This document shows, piece after piece, positions 5,384 to 13,228 of a stretch of 13,470 nt of DNA. Source of the stretch: Bacilli bacterium (GTDB lineage: Bacteria; Bacillota_I; Bacilli_A; RF39; UBA660); the NCBI GenBank assembly GCA_028708005.1, contig JAQVZV010000006.1, forward strand, positions 1-13,470. Reading direction: 5' to 3'. Both the position numbers and the translations under genes were made by a program. Each line of letters opens with the position of its first letter. Positions within the stretch are counted from its first letter, which is position 1. The notes beneath the pieces were generated by a model. The model ran no database searches and was not told where the DNA came from. It was given only the letters and a program-made list of their open reading frames with translations.

Positions 5384-7114
5384 GTGGATATAGTCAAAGC
5401 GAGAGAACAAATGCGACAAGGAACGACAATTTATGATATGAAGTTAAAAGTTAGTTATTATGCTCGTGTTTCAACTGATAAAGATGATCAATTAAATTCA
5501 TTAGAAAATCAAAAAAATTATTTTGAAGATTTGATAAAAGAAAACAAAAACTGGACTTTAGTAAGAGCTTATATTGATGAAGGAATAAGTGGAACAGCAG
5601 TAAATAAACGAGAAGATTTTTTGAACATGATTGAAGATGCTTCGCTTGATAAAATGGATCTCATTCTTACAAAGGAAATATCAAGATTTGCTAGAAACAC
5701 AGTTGATAGTATTCAATATACGCAATTATTACTACGAAAAGGTGTTATTGTAAATTTTATTTCAGATAATATTACTACTATTGCGGAAGATTCTGAATTC
5801 AGATTAACACTAATGGCCGGTTTAGCTCAAGATGAAGTTCGCAAATTATCTGAAAGAGTAAAGTTCGGAATTAAACGATCAATCAAAGATGGCAAAATTA
5901 TTGGTGGAGGATTAACTGGTTACTATAAAAAAGATGGTCAGTTTATAGTAAATGAAAACGAAAGACCGATTGTAGAATATCTTTTTGAAACCTATGCAAC
6001 AGGCAAGTATGGTTTAAAGAAAATAGGGGAAGAACTTGCTAAAATGGGTTACTTTACTAAAAAAGGAAAAATATTTTCTCAAACCACACTAAAAGGTATG
6101 TTAGAAAATCCTAGATATAAAGGTTATTATACTGCCAATAAGTCAAGAGTAGATGATTATAAAACCGGAAAGAAAACTCATCATGAAAAAAGCGAATGGA
6201 TTATGTATAAAGATGAGCGAATACCTGCAATAGTTAGTGAAGAACTCTGGGATAAGGCAAATACTTTACATGATAGTAGAAAATATCATAAAGCCAAATG
6301 TGTTTTAAATAGGCAAGACTACTTGGATAATTCAAAATATACTTCTAAAATTGTCTGTGGGGAGTGTGGAGCAACATTTATTAGAAATGGTTCTGGCAAA
6401 AGAGCTAACAATCCTGTTTGGGCTTGCAGAACATATAAAGTTGATGGAGTTAATCGGTGTGCATCACCCAATATATATGAATCACAACTTGACAAAATAA
6501 TGATTTCTCTTATTACCAACTTCATAGATAATAAAGGCTCGTATTTAGAAAAATTAAAACAGGAATATATTCGATATATAGAAGAATATAATAAACAAGA
6601 TGATATGGATATAGTAAATCAAAAAATGAATGAGTTGGAACAAGAAAAAGAAAAACTATACGGACTACACTTTGCTAATATATTAACTCAAGAAGATTTT
6701 AAAAAGAAGTATAAAGCTACTAATAACAAAATTGAGTCACTAAAAAAAGAACTGGCTGAATTAGAAACAAAAACTGAAAATGCCGAATATTATTCTAAAA
6801 TGATTGATGATTTTAAGAAGAATTTATCTATACAAATGAATATAAAAGAAAATCTAGTTATACTAATTAGATTGCTAGTCAAAAAAATAGAAGTCTATAA
6901 AATAAATCATTCAAGAAAAAAATTGAAATTGATAGTAATGTTTGATTTTGACAACATAAGAAGGGAAGTTAATTTAGATTTAGATAACAGAGAAATTAAA
7001 GCCCCTGCTGTTACTAACAAAAGTACAAAGAGTACTATTTCTTTTGTTAAAGAGTGTGCCACGCTAACAGTCAAGCAACCCAGGCTTTGTGGAAATGGGC
7101 AGACGTTTAGGTAA
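5384..7114 (+). CDS. Large serine recombinase (TndX/TnpX-type integrase)
   Basis: The 576-residue protein catalyses integration and excision of a mobile element through a 5'-phosphoserine DNA link. The resolvase domain (about 20-160) has YYARVSTD with catalytic S30 and R28, and KEISRFARN with R101 and R104. The recombinase domain (about 175-290) has ENPRYKGYY. A zinc ribbon follows with C325, C328, C348 and C359. A long charged coiled coil lies at about 385-480, typical of this class. GTG at 5384 is preceded by AGGAGGT with 6 bases spacing. The last residues (about QPRLCGNGQTFR) are encoded by sequence that in another frame is spoVD, so the gene has no stop of its own before the element end. 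Its C-terminus will differ in the excised circle. Confidence 0.95.
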   Translation: MDIVKAREQMRQGTTIYDMKLKVSYYARVSTDKDDQLNSLENQKNYFEDLIKENKNWTLVRAYIDEGISGTAVNKREDFLNMIEDASLDKMDLILTKEISRFARNTVDSIQYTQLLLRKGVIVNFISDNITTIAEDSEFRLTLMAGLAQDEVRKLSERVKFGIKRSIKDGKIIGGGLTGYYKKDGQFIVNENERPIVEYLFETYATGKYGLKKIGEELAKMGYFTKKGKIFSQTTLKGMLENPRYKGYYTANKSRVDDYKTGKKTHHEKSEWIMYKDERIPAIVSEELWDKANTLHDSRKYHKAKCVLNRQDYLDNSKYTSKIVCGECGATFIRNGSGKRANNPVWACRTYKVDGVNRCASPNIYESQLDKIMISLITNFIDNKGSYLEKLKQEYIRYIEEYNKQDDMDIVNQKMNELEQEKEKLYGLHFANILTQEDFKKKYKATNNKIESLKKELAELETKTENAEYYSKMIDDFKKNLSIQMNIKENLVILIRLLVKKIEVYKINHSRKKLKLIVMFDFDNIRREVNLDLDNREIKAPAVTNKSTKSTISFVKECATLTVKQPRLCGNGQTFR

Positions 7115-7940
7115 AGAAACTTTATTTAAATACATTCATGATTTTGGTTTTGGGACAAAAACAGGTATTGATTTAAATGGCGAGGGTAGTGGTATTTTAT
7201 TTTCCCTAGATAAGGTGGGCCCTGTTGAGTTAGCTACAACTTCTTTTGGCCAAGGGGTATCAGTTACTCCTATACAACAAATAACAGCGGTTGCAGCTGC
7301 TATTAACGGAGGATACTTATATACTCCATATGTGGTTAAAAGATTGTTAGAACCAGAAACAAATGTAGTCGTTCAAGCTAATGATAAAAGGTTAGTAAAA
7401 CAAGTGATTTCTGAAGCTACTAGTATGAAAGTAAGGTATGCGCTGGAAAGTGTTGTTAGCCGAGGAACAGGACGTAATGCTTATATTGAAGGATATAGAG
7501 TTGGTGGTAAAACAGGAACCGCTCAGAAAGTAAGCGGTGGTCGTTATATGGTGGGCAATTATATTGTATCGTTTATAGGATTCTTACCAGCTGACAATCC
7601 TGAAGTGCTTGTTTATGTAGCTATTGACAATCCTAAAGGGGTAACTCAATATGGCGGTACCGTTGCTGCACCTATTGCCAAGGCTATTATGATTGATGCC
7701 GTTAATTCCCTTAATATAGAAAGGCGTGAAGACGGAACTGAAATGAGATACAACTGGTATGATAGGAAGTATGCTACTGTACCTAATGTTATTGGTAAGA
7801 ATAAAATAGACGCCATTAAAGAACTTAAACGCTTTCAAATTGAATATACTGGTAGTGGGAAGTATGTTCTAGATCAAGCTCCTTTAGGAGGGACAAAGAT
7901 TTATGAAGGAGAGAAAGTGAGGTTGTTTTTAGGTGATTAA
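7068..7940 (+). pseudogene. spoVD: spoVD-type penicillin-binding protein, 3' fragment split by the element
   Basis: The frame from CAG 7068 reads QSSNPGFVEMGRRLGKETLF and then the C-terminal half of a class B PBP, closely following the B. subtilis SpoVD order: GFGTKTGIDLNGEGSGILF, GPVELATTSFGQGVSVTPIQQ, the KTG motif in VGGKTGTAQKV, and VDNPKG-like AIDNPKGVTQYGGT. A single C-terminal PASTA domain (VPNVIGKNKIDAIKEL to the end) fits SpoVD. SSN is the SxN active-site motif. The SxxK serine, the membrane anchor and the N-terminal domain are missing, so this piece alone cannot be a working transpeptidase. GTG 7089 has no ribosome site. Position directly before murE fits the mur/fts cluster order. 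A single-PBP2 organism could use this as ftsI, so spoVD is the best but not the only name. Confidence 0.88.
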
Positions 7941-9282
7941 AACCAACTCTAAGGAGATAAAACCTGGTGATATTTTCATTGCCTTAAGGGGAGTAAAGTA
8001 TGATGGTCATGATTACGTTGAAGAAGCTATTAATAATGGTGCATCTAAAGTTATTGTAGAACATGGCTCTTATTCTGTACCAACAATTGTGGTTGAAGAT
8101 ACTAAACAATATCTTAGTGATTTTGTTAAAGAATACTATGGACCTAAAATTAAAGAATTAAAACTTATAGGTATTACTGGAACGAATGGTAAAACCACAA
8201 GTTGTTATTTGATATATCAAATGTTAAATAAATTAAAAGTCCCATGTGCTTATATTGGGACCAATGGTTTTTATCTTAAGGATGAGATTAGGGAATTAAA
8301 GAATACAACACCTGATATTTTATCACTGTATCAGATGTTAAACGAATGTAAAGAAAAGGGTATTAAATATGTTGCTATGGAAGTAAGTAGTCATGCTCTT
8401 GAAATGGGCAGGGTTGAAGGGCTGACTTATGATTATGCTGTCTATACCAATCTAACAGAAGAACATATGGATTTTCATAAAAACATGAATAATTATGCAT
8501 CATCAAAACAAAAATTATTTAAGATGCTTAAAAGTAATGGTAAAGCTGTTGTTAACATTGATGATAAGTATAGTGGCATCATGAAGATAAATAATTATTT
8601 TACGTATGGTTTTGGTGATAGTGATTATCAAATATCTAAATATCGCATTGATGATAACAATACCATATTTACTTTTAGGCATAATAATACTGATTACTTA
8701 GTAAATAGTCCTCTTTTAGGGAAACACAATGTTTACAATCTATTGACAATGATTATAATCCTTCATGAAGAGGGATTGACATTTACTGAAATAATAAGCA
8801 AAGTGCCCACTTTACAAGCGCCACCGGGTAGAATGGATACCGTTTTTTATAAAGGAAACAGAATAATCATTGATTATGCACATACACCAGACGCTGTATT
8901 TAACATATTAAGTGCGATAAAAGAATTTTCAAAAGGTAGAATATATAGTATAATTGGTTGTGGAGGTAATCGGGATAAAACCAAACGACCTAAAATGGCT
9001 TTTTATGCTCTAGCAATGTGTGATAAAGTAATTTTAACTAATGATAATCCTCGCTTTGAAGATCCAAATGAAATAATCAATGATATGTTACATAATAATG
9101 TTAAACCTAATTATGAGATTATTACTAATCGCGAGGCTGCTATAAAAAGAGGAATAGAACTACTAACAAAAGATGATATTTTAGTTATTCTAGGTAAAGG
9201 TCATGAAGATTATCAGATTATCAATGATGATAAATTTTATCATAATGATAAAGAGTGCGTTTTAAATATATGTAGAGGGTGA
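7933..9282 (+). CDS. murE: UDP-MurNAc-tripeptide synthetase, meso-diaminopimelate type
   Basis: It adds the third amino acid to UDP-MurNAc-L-Ala-D-Glu in the cytoplasm. The 449-residue protein shows the Mur ligase ATP loop GITGTNGKTTS (80-90), EVSSHAL (150-156), NLTEEHMDFH (173-182), the lysine of YASSKQKLF (K192, the usually carbamylated position), DYAHTPD (314-320) and DNPR (371-374). DNPR is the signature for meso-diaminopimelate; lysine-adding enzymes lack it. GTG 7933 overlaps the spoVD end by 8 bases and is the earliest possible start because TAG lies just upstream in frame. The N-terminus begins at TNSKEIKPGDIFIALRG, so the first ~25 residues usual before the uridine-binding SRxVKPGD motif are absent. 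The ribosome site is weak (GAGG about 11 bases upstream); translational coupling to spoVD is likely in an intact operon. Confidence 0.95.
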   Translation: MIKTNSKEIKPGDIFIALRGVKYDGHDYVEEAINNGASKVIVEHGSYSVPTIVVEDTKQYLSDFVKEYYGPKIKELKLIGITGTNGKTTSCYLIYQMLNKLKVPCAYIGTNGFYLKDEIRELKNTTPDILSLYQMLNECKEKGIKYVAMEVSSHALEMGRVEGLTYDYAVYTNLTEEHMDFHKNMNNYASSKQKLFKMLKSNGKAVVNIDDKYSGIMKINNYFTYGFGDSDYQISKYRIDDNNTIFTFRHNNTDYLVNSPLLGKHNVYNLLTMIIILHEEGLTFTEIISKVPTLQAPPGRMDTVFYKGNRIIIDYAHTPDAVFNILSAIKEFSKGRIYSIIGCGGNRDKTKRPKMAFYALAMCDKVILTNDNPRFEDPNEIINDMLHNNVKPNYEIITNREAAIKRGIELLTKDDILVILGKGHEDYQIINDDKFYHNDKECVLNICRG

Positions 9283-9286
9283 TTTC

Positions 9287-10279
9287 ATGTTAATACTTGC
9301 TAAAGCAATTTTGGCACTTATGATTGGATTTTTAATGGCAGCCTTTTTGGGCCTTGTTCTGTTACCGTTTCTTAAAAAATTAAAAATGGGTCAAAGGGTT
9401 AGTATCTATCTGGCTGATGCCCATAAAAGTAAATCCGGAATTCCAACGATGGGTGGTTTAATATTCATTTTATCCACTATAATTACTATCACTGTTTTAT
9501 TTATAATGGGAAAACTAGAATTCAGCTATAATTTATTAATTGTTATTTTCGTTTTTATTAGTTATGCGATTATAGGCTTTATAGATGATTATAAAAGTAT
9601 TAAAAATAATAACAATGTTGGTTTGACTGAAATTCAAAAATTATTATTACAAGTTGTTGTAGCTTTAGTATTCTTCTTTCTTTATATGAAAGGTGGGGGC
9701 GATCCAACTCTTGAAATATATACCTTAAATATTAAGATTGATATGGGTTGGTTATATGGCTTCTTTCTTCTTTTTGTTCTCGTTGGGTCTTCAAATGCTG
9801 TTAATATAACGGATGGTTTAGATGGCTTGGCAGGTGGCTTGTCAGCTGTTGCCTTTTTAGCTTTTGGTTTAATTTCTTGGGGTGCAGGTTGGACTGAGGG
9901 ATATCAAGAGATTGCTATTTTATGTTTTGTGTTAGTGGGTGCTTTGTTAGGCTTCTTAATATATAATACTTATCCCGCTAAAATAATTATGGGTGATACG
10001 GGGTCTCTATGCTTAGGTGCTACGTTAGCAACTGTTGCGATTCTAACAGATCATGAGCTTACTTTAGTTGGTGTAGCAGGCGTTTTTGTTATAGAGACGT
10101 TGAGTGCTATTATTCAAATAATTTCTGTTAAATTAACAGGTAAAAAAGTATTCTTAATGACTCCGCTACATCATCACTTTGAAAAATTAGGATGGAGTGA
10201 ACCTGATATTGTTAAATTATTTTGGGTTGTTGGTTTCATCTTAGGAATGGCAGGCATTGCCTTCGGGGTGTGGATATAG
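9287..10279 (+). CDS. mraY: Phospho-N-acetylmuramoyl-pentapeptide transferase
   Basis: MraY makes lipid I by moving phospho-MurNAc-pentapeptide from UDP to undecaprenyl phosphate in the membrane. The 330-residue length and about ten hydrophobic segments fit. Signatures are ADAHKSKSGIPTMGG (43-57), FIDDYKS with D100 and D101, NITDGLDGLAGG (173-184), IMGDTGSL with D237, and PLHHHFEKLGW (293-303). ATG is 4 bases after the murE stop, and its GAGGGTGA site overlaps that stop, which points to one transcript with coupled translation. The next gene overlaps its stop codon by one base. Confidence 0.97.
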   Translation: MLILAKAILALMIGFLMAAFLGLVLLPFLKKLKMGQRVSIYLADAHKSKSGIPTMGGLIFILSTIITITVLFIMGKLEFSYNLLIVIFVFISYAIIGFIDDYKSIKNNNNVGLTEIQKLLLQVVVALVFFFLYMKGGGDPTLEIYTLNIKIDMGWLYGFFLLFVLVGSSNAVNITDGLDGLAGGLSAVAFLAFGLISWGAGWTEGYQEIAILCFVLVGALLGFLIYNTYPAKIIMGDTGSLCLGATLATVAILTDHELTLVGVAGVFVIETLSAIIQIISVKLTGKKVFLMTPLHHHFEKLGWSEPDIVKLFWVVGFILGMAGIAFGVWI

Positions 10280-11376
10280 TGAAAAAATTTGATCTATTGT
10301 TGTTTATAGCAATAATACTCATAAGCTTGTTAGGTGTCATCATGATTTACTCCTCGTCTTATATATGGGCAGAGTATAAATTTGACGATCCCTTAAAATA
10401 TTTTAAAGCCCAGAGTTTATTCTTTACCATAGGTCTTACATTAATGTATATAGTATCGAAAATATCTTATAGGAACTATTTAAATAAAGCAAACATCATT
10501 CTAGCTGTTTGCTTTATTCTTTTAGTGCTTGTCCTTATACCTGGTATAGGAACAGTTAGAAATGGTAGCCGTAGTTGGTTTGGAATAGGGAGTTTAGGTG
10601 TTCAACCAAGTGAATTTGCAAAATTAGGATTAATTATATTTGCTTCAAAGTATCTTTCTAAAAACATAAAACAATTAAAGATAATCAAAAAGGGAGTATT
10701 TCCTATTTTGGTAATTACAATTATTATCTTTGGTTTAGTTATGCTGCAGCCAGACTTTGGAACGGGTGTAATTATAGTTACGTCAATTGTTGGGCTTTTA
10801 TTTGTATCAGGTGTTAAAATGTCTTTCTTTACGAAGATAAGTATTCTAGGCTTAGGAGGCGTTGTAGGATTAATTGCATCCGCTCCTTATCGTGTCAGGC
10901 GAATACTTTCATTTTTAAATCCGTGGCAAGACCCGTTAGGAAGCGGTTTTCAAACAATCCAATCATTATTTTCAATTGGGCCAGGTGGGTTATTGGGCTT
11001 AGGTTTAGGTAATTCAATTCAAAAACACTTCTATTTACCAGAACCACAAACAGACTTTGTTTTTGCTATTATAACTGAAGAACTTGGCTTTGTCGGAGCA
11101 TTATTTGTCTCCAGTTTGTTTTTTATAATCATTATAAGAGGCTTTAAAATTGCCCTTAATATAGATGATTTATTTGGTAAATTCTTAGCTTTTGGAATAA
11201 CATTTCAAATAGCTTTCCAAGCTTTATTAAACTTAATGGTTGTTGTGGGAATAGTACCAGTTACTGGGGTTACATTGCCATTTTTAAGTTATGGAGGATC
11301 AAGTTTATTAATTACAATGATTAGTGTAGGGATACTTCTAAATATAAGTAGACACCAAGAGGAAAGGCTGAAATAA
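10279..11376 (+). CDS. ftsW: SEDS-family peptidoglycan polymerase, FtsW/SpoVE type
   Basis: The 365-residue polytopic membrane protein polymerises lipid II into glycan strands together with a class B PBP, here naturally the adjacent spoVD product. Motifs include YSSS near the N-terminus, GSRSWFGIG..GVQPSEFAKL (97-115), MLQPDFGT (155-162), NPWQDPLGSGFQ (214-225), LPEPQTDFVFAIITEELGF (253-271) and LPFLSYGGSS near the end. The PEPQTDF segment and cluster position favour FtsW/SpoVE over RodA. I use GTG 10279, whose G is the last base of the mraY stop TAG; GGGGTG lies 8 bases upstream. An upstream ATG at 10222 would add 19 residues of out-of-frame mraY sequence with no membrane or family match. 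If spoVD is sporulation-specific, the right name is spoVE. murD, usually between mraY and this gene, is missing. Confidence 0.93.
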   Translation: MKKFDLLLFIAIILISLLGVIMIYSSSYIWAEYKFDDPLKYFKAQSLFFTIGLTLMYIVSKISYRNYLNKANIILAVCFILLVLVLIPGIGTVRNGSRSWFGIGSLGVQPSEFAKLGLIIFASKYLSKNIKQLKIIKKGVFPILVITIIIFGLVMLQPDFGTGVIIVTSIVGLLFVSGVKMSFFTKISILGLGGVVGLIASAPYRVRRILSFLNPWQDPLGSGFQTIQSLFSIGPGGLLGLGLGNSIQKHFYLPEPQTDFVFAIITEELGFVGALFVSSLFFIIIIRGFKIALNIDDLFGKFLAFGITFQIAFQALLNLMVVVGIVPVTGVTLPFLSYGGSSLLITMISVGILLNISRHQEERLK

Positions 11377-11453
11377 TTTAAATTATACAACGACTTGCCA
11401 TTTTCAATAAATCAAATAATTTGATAGTCAATATTTTAGTAATTCATAAGTAA

Positions 11454-11963
11454 AAATTATATTTCGCTATCAAAACCAGAGAAAAAGAATTGTCAGAAAA
11501 AGAATATCTCGGTTTAACCGAAGAAGAAAGAAGATTGTATAAAAAAGACAAAACAAAAAAGGTGAATTTTTCACTTAATCAAACAGCTAAAAATGCGGGT
11601 GTAAAAAATTTTGATAGGTTTCATAATGCTGGATACAAAGGATTATACAACGGAGAAACAGCAGACGATATTGCAAGAAGAAAGGGACTGAGATATAGAG
11701 AAGAAATTTTAGATAATATGGGAAGCGAAGAACTTAGTGCCAATTTATTTAGAATTGATCAAACTGAAGCAAAATTGAAAAGGGATAATATTAATAAAGA
11801 AAAAGGTGCGAATGATACTCATTACAATGTTGGTAAAATAGTAAGAAATGCTATAAAACAGATGGATGGAACTATGCCAGAGAATTTACATACACCAAAG
11901 AAGAGTTTAAAATCACTTGGCAAACAAGAAAAACAACAAAAGTTGGTAATAAAAAAATCTTAA
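11454..11963 (+). pseudogene. dinD: 5'-truncated dinD (DNA-damage-inducible protein D) remnant
   Basis: The frame following TAA 11451-11453 reads KLYFAIKTREKELSEKEYLG and on to TAA 11963. It matches the C-terminal part of DinD: YFA-x-x-TR-x-x-EL, FDRFHNAGYKGLYNGET, LDNMGSEELSANLFRIDQTE, THYNVGKIVRNAIKQMDGTM and PENLHTPKKSLK. The N-terminal domain (about 100 residues) of this roughly 280-residue family is absent, and there is no start codon with a ribosome site; TTG 11490 is not convincing. DinD is an SOS-regulated protein of uncertain role, widespread on mobile DNA. The break occurs within 80 bases of the ftsW stop, so a deletion or recombination joined the two. Confidence 0.82.
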
Positions 11964-12006
11964 TATCAGTAGATATCAAAATGAAAGATTGCTCTATATG
12001 TAAGCT

Positions 12007-12030
12007 AAAAAAGAGGCAATCCTCTTTTTT
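12007..12030. terminator. Bidirectional intrinsic terminator
   Basis: AAAAAAGAGG pairs perfectly with CCTCTTTTTT around a CAAT loop, giving a hairpin with a T-run on the + strand and, read on the other strand, a T-run as well. It sits between the dinD remnant (+) and the converging TIGR04086 gene (-), so it can stop transcription from both sides. Confidence 0.85.
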
Positions 12031-12044
12031 AAACTTAATAATGT

Positions 12045-12407
12045 TTATTGTTTTTTTTCATTTTTTAAGCTAATACCAATCATACTACCTGCGGTAGAAG
12101 AAGCTAAAATGATAGCATAATATAAAATGCTTCTAAGACTTAATCCTAAGCGAAAGATAAGTGTTAATAAAAACAATAGTACTATTATTATTCCTGCAAG
12201 CTTTAAGCCACTAAGCCATCCTTTTTTGATGCTTGATTGACCGATCATATAACCACCAACTGCAACTGAAATAATAGTTATCAATAACTTAATAATATTT
12301 ACAACTGTATCACCTAATAAATCAAAATAACTAAGAATTGTTAATATTAAAGTTAAACCTAAGATACCAATACCAACGTATCCTAAAACTTTCAAATAAT
12401 TTTTCAT
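12045..12407 (-). CDS. TIGR04086/YrzE-like four-helix membrane protein
   Basis: The 120-residue product is nearly all membrane helices. Four segments are visible: VLGYVGIGILGLTLILTI, IIKLLITIISVAVGGYMIG, LSGLKLAGIIIVLLFLLTL, and ILYYAIILASSTAGSMIGI, with a charged tail LKNEKKQ. Length, helix count and the GYMIG..SSIKKGWLSGLKLG-like loop fit the TIGR04086 family (B. subtilis YrzE), whose function is unknown. I start at the Met encoded at 12407-12405 because a GGGTGAT ribosome site lies just upstream on this strand; an upstream ATG would add 17 residues without a site. It diverges from the YetF gene and faces the terminator at 12007-12030. Confidence 0.8.
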   Translation of the reverse strand: MKNYLKVLGYVGIGILGLTLILTILSYFDLLGDTVVNIIKLLITIISVAVGGYMIGQSSIKKGWLSGLKLAGIIIVLLFLLTLIFRLGLSLRSILYYAIILASSTAGSMIGISLKNEKKQ

Positions 12408-12480
12408 TATAATCACCCAATAAATTATATTCTCTTGAATAAAACAATATAACATCAACCATTACTTAATAGGTGATTAT

Positions 12481-13101
12481 ATGCAAATACTGACGGTAGG
12501 GTTATTATATTTTCTTCTTTTTGGATTATATTGGTTTATGGGTAAAAGAAAAATCCCACAACTAAGTATCATGGATCTTATTATTTTCTTATTACTATCT
12601 AATATTATTACTTTAAATATTCCTATTAATAATTATTCATTTATATATGCACTTATAATCATAATCCTAATCTTTTGTGTTCAATTAATAATTCCGTATA
12701 TAGAGGTTATTATTATTTATTTAAAGAATATATTTAGTAGGAAACCTTCACATATTATTGCAAAGGGTACTTTAAGTTTTAAAGAGATGATAAGAAAACA
12801 TCGTTATCTTAATGATTTATTAAAACAATTGAAAGAAAAGAATATAAAAAGCGTTGAAGATGTTGAAAACGCCCATTTAGGCGCTGCTGGGAAATTGTTA
12901 GTTAATGAATATAGTAAAGACAATCGTGCTTTCCCAATCCCTATTATTTTAGATGGTATGGTACAATATTCAATATTAAAAATGTTAAATAAAAATGAAC
13001 AATGGGTATATGACATGTTAACTAAAGAAGATGTACCTTTGAATAATATCTTCTATGCTTTTTATAAGGAGGGAAGAGTATATATTATTAAAAATGAATA
13101 A
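12481..13101 (+). CDS. DUF421 / YetF-family membrane protein
   Basis: The 206-residue protein has three N-terminal membrane segments (about 2-18, 30-48 and 53-80) followed by a soluble domain, as in the YetF (DUF421) family. Family marks are the MGKRKIPQLSIMDLIIFLLLS segment (usually GKRQI-x-x-L-x-x-F-E/D), then KPSHIIAKGTLSFKEMIRKH, YLNDLLKQLKEKNIKSVEDV and AHLGAAGKLLVN. ATG follows AGGTGA by 4 bases. Members are abundant in spore-formers and some act in germination or lipid-related processes, but no specific role can be given. It diverges from the TIGR04086 gene across a 73-base gap that must hold both promoters. Confidence 0.85.
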   Translation: MQILTVGLLYFLLFGLYWFMGKRKIPQLSIMDLIIFLLLSNIITLNIPINNYSFIYALIIIILIFCVQLIIPYIEVIIIYLKNIFSRKPSHIIAKGTLSFKEMIRKHRYLNDLLKQLKEKNIKSVEDVENAHLGAAGKLLVNEYSKDNRAFPIPIILDGMVQYSILKMLNKNEQWVYDMLTKEDVPLNNIFYAFYKEGRVYIIKNE

Positions 13102-13150
13102 GCTTGTGATTGATAAATAATATCCTAAAACTTAGGCATATTAATAAATG

Positions 13151-13170
13151 ATATAAAATTAATTTTATAT
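13151..13170. repeat. Perfect 20-bp AT palindrome upstream of the DUF1292 promoter
   Basis: ATATAAAATT followed by AATTTTATAT is a perfect palindrome made only of A and T, ending 1 base before the candidate -35. It could be an operator or an UP-like element, but in DNA this AT-rich it may be chance. Confidence 0.4.
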
Positions 13171-13171
13171 A

Positions 13172-13200
13172 TTTAAAAATGATTCTCAGTATGTTATACT
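13172..13200 (+). promoter_or_regulatory. Candidate promoter of the DUF1292 gene
   Basis: TATACT (13195-13200, five of six to TATAAT) lies 17 bases after TTTAAA (13172-13177). Its spacer contains AAAATGATTCTCA, which resembles a Fur/PerR-type box: 13174-13188 matches 11 of 14 defined positions of TGATAATnATTATCA by hand count. The start of transcription would be about 13207, just before the AGAAGGT ribosome site. Confidence 0.5.
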
Positions 13201-13228
13201 TGAGGAAATAGAAAGAAGGTAATTAATT

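Larger units (their letters stand above)
15..7067 (+). mobile_element. Integrated serine-recombinase element, right part only
   Basis: A spoVD-type gene begins abruptly mid-domain right where the recombinase gene ends, the usual layout of TndX-type elements, whose recombinase gene abuts one end. No N-terminal spoVD sequence occurs anywhere at 15-7067, so the other boundary must be left of the window and the element is at least about 7 kb unless the left side has been rearranged. The right junction lies near 7064-7071: in the spoVD frame a TAA at 7065-7067 immediately precedes the QSSNPGF codons. The exact crossover dinucleotide cannot be fixed without the other end or an uninterrupted relative. 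The contents are mixed: intact cysS, hydrolase, tRNA and one GNAT beside several broken genes. Confidence 0.65.

Noticed and set aside
10222..10278. Upstream ATG as the ftsW start
   Set aside because: It lies inside mraY, adds 19 residues without family match, and GTG 10279 has the better ribosome site.
12409..12480. 9-bp inverted repeat (ATAATCACC / GGTGATTAT) between the divergent genes as a shared operator
   Set aside because: Each arm is simply the ribosome binding site of one of the two genes; similar Shine-Dalgarno leaders explain the symmetry.
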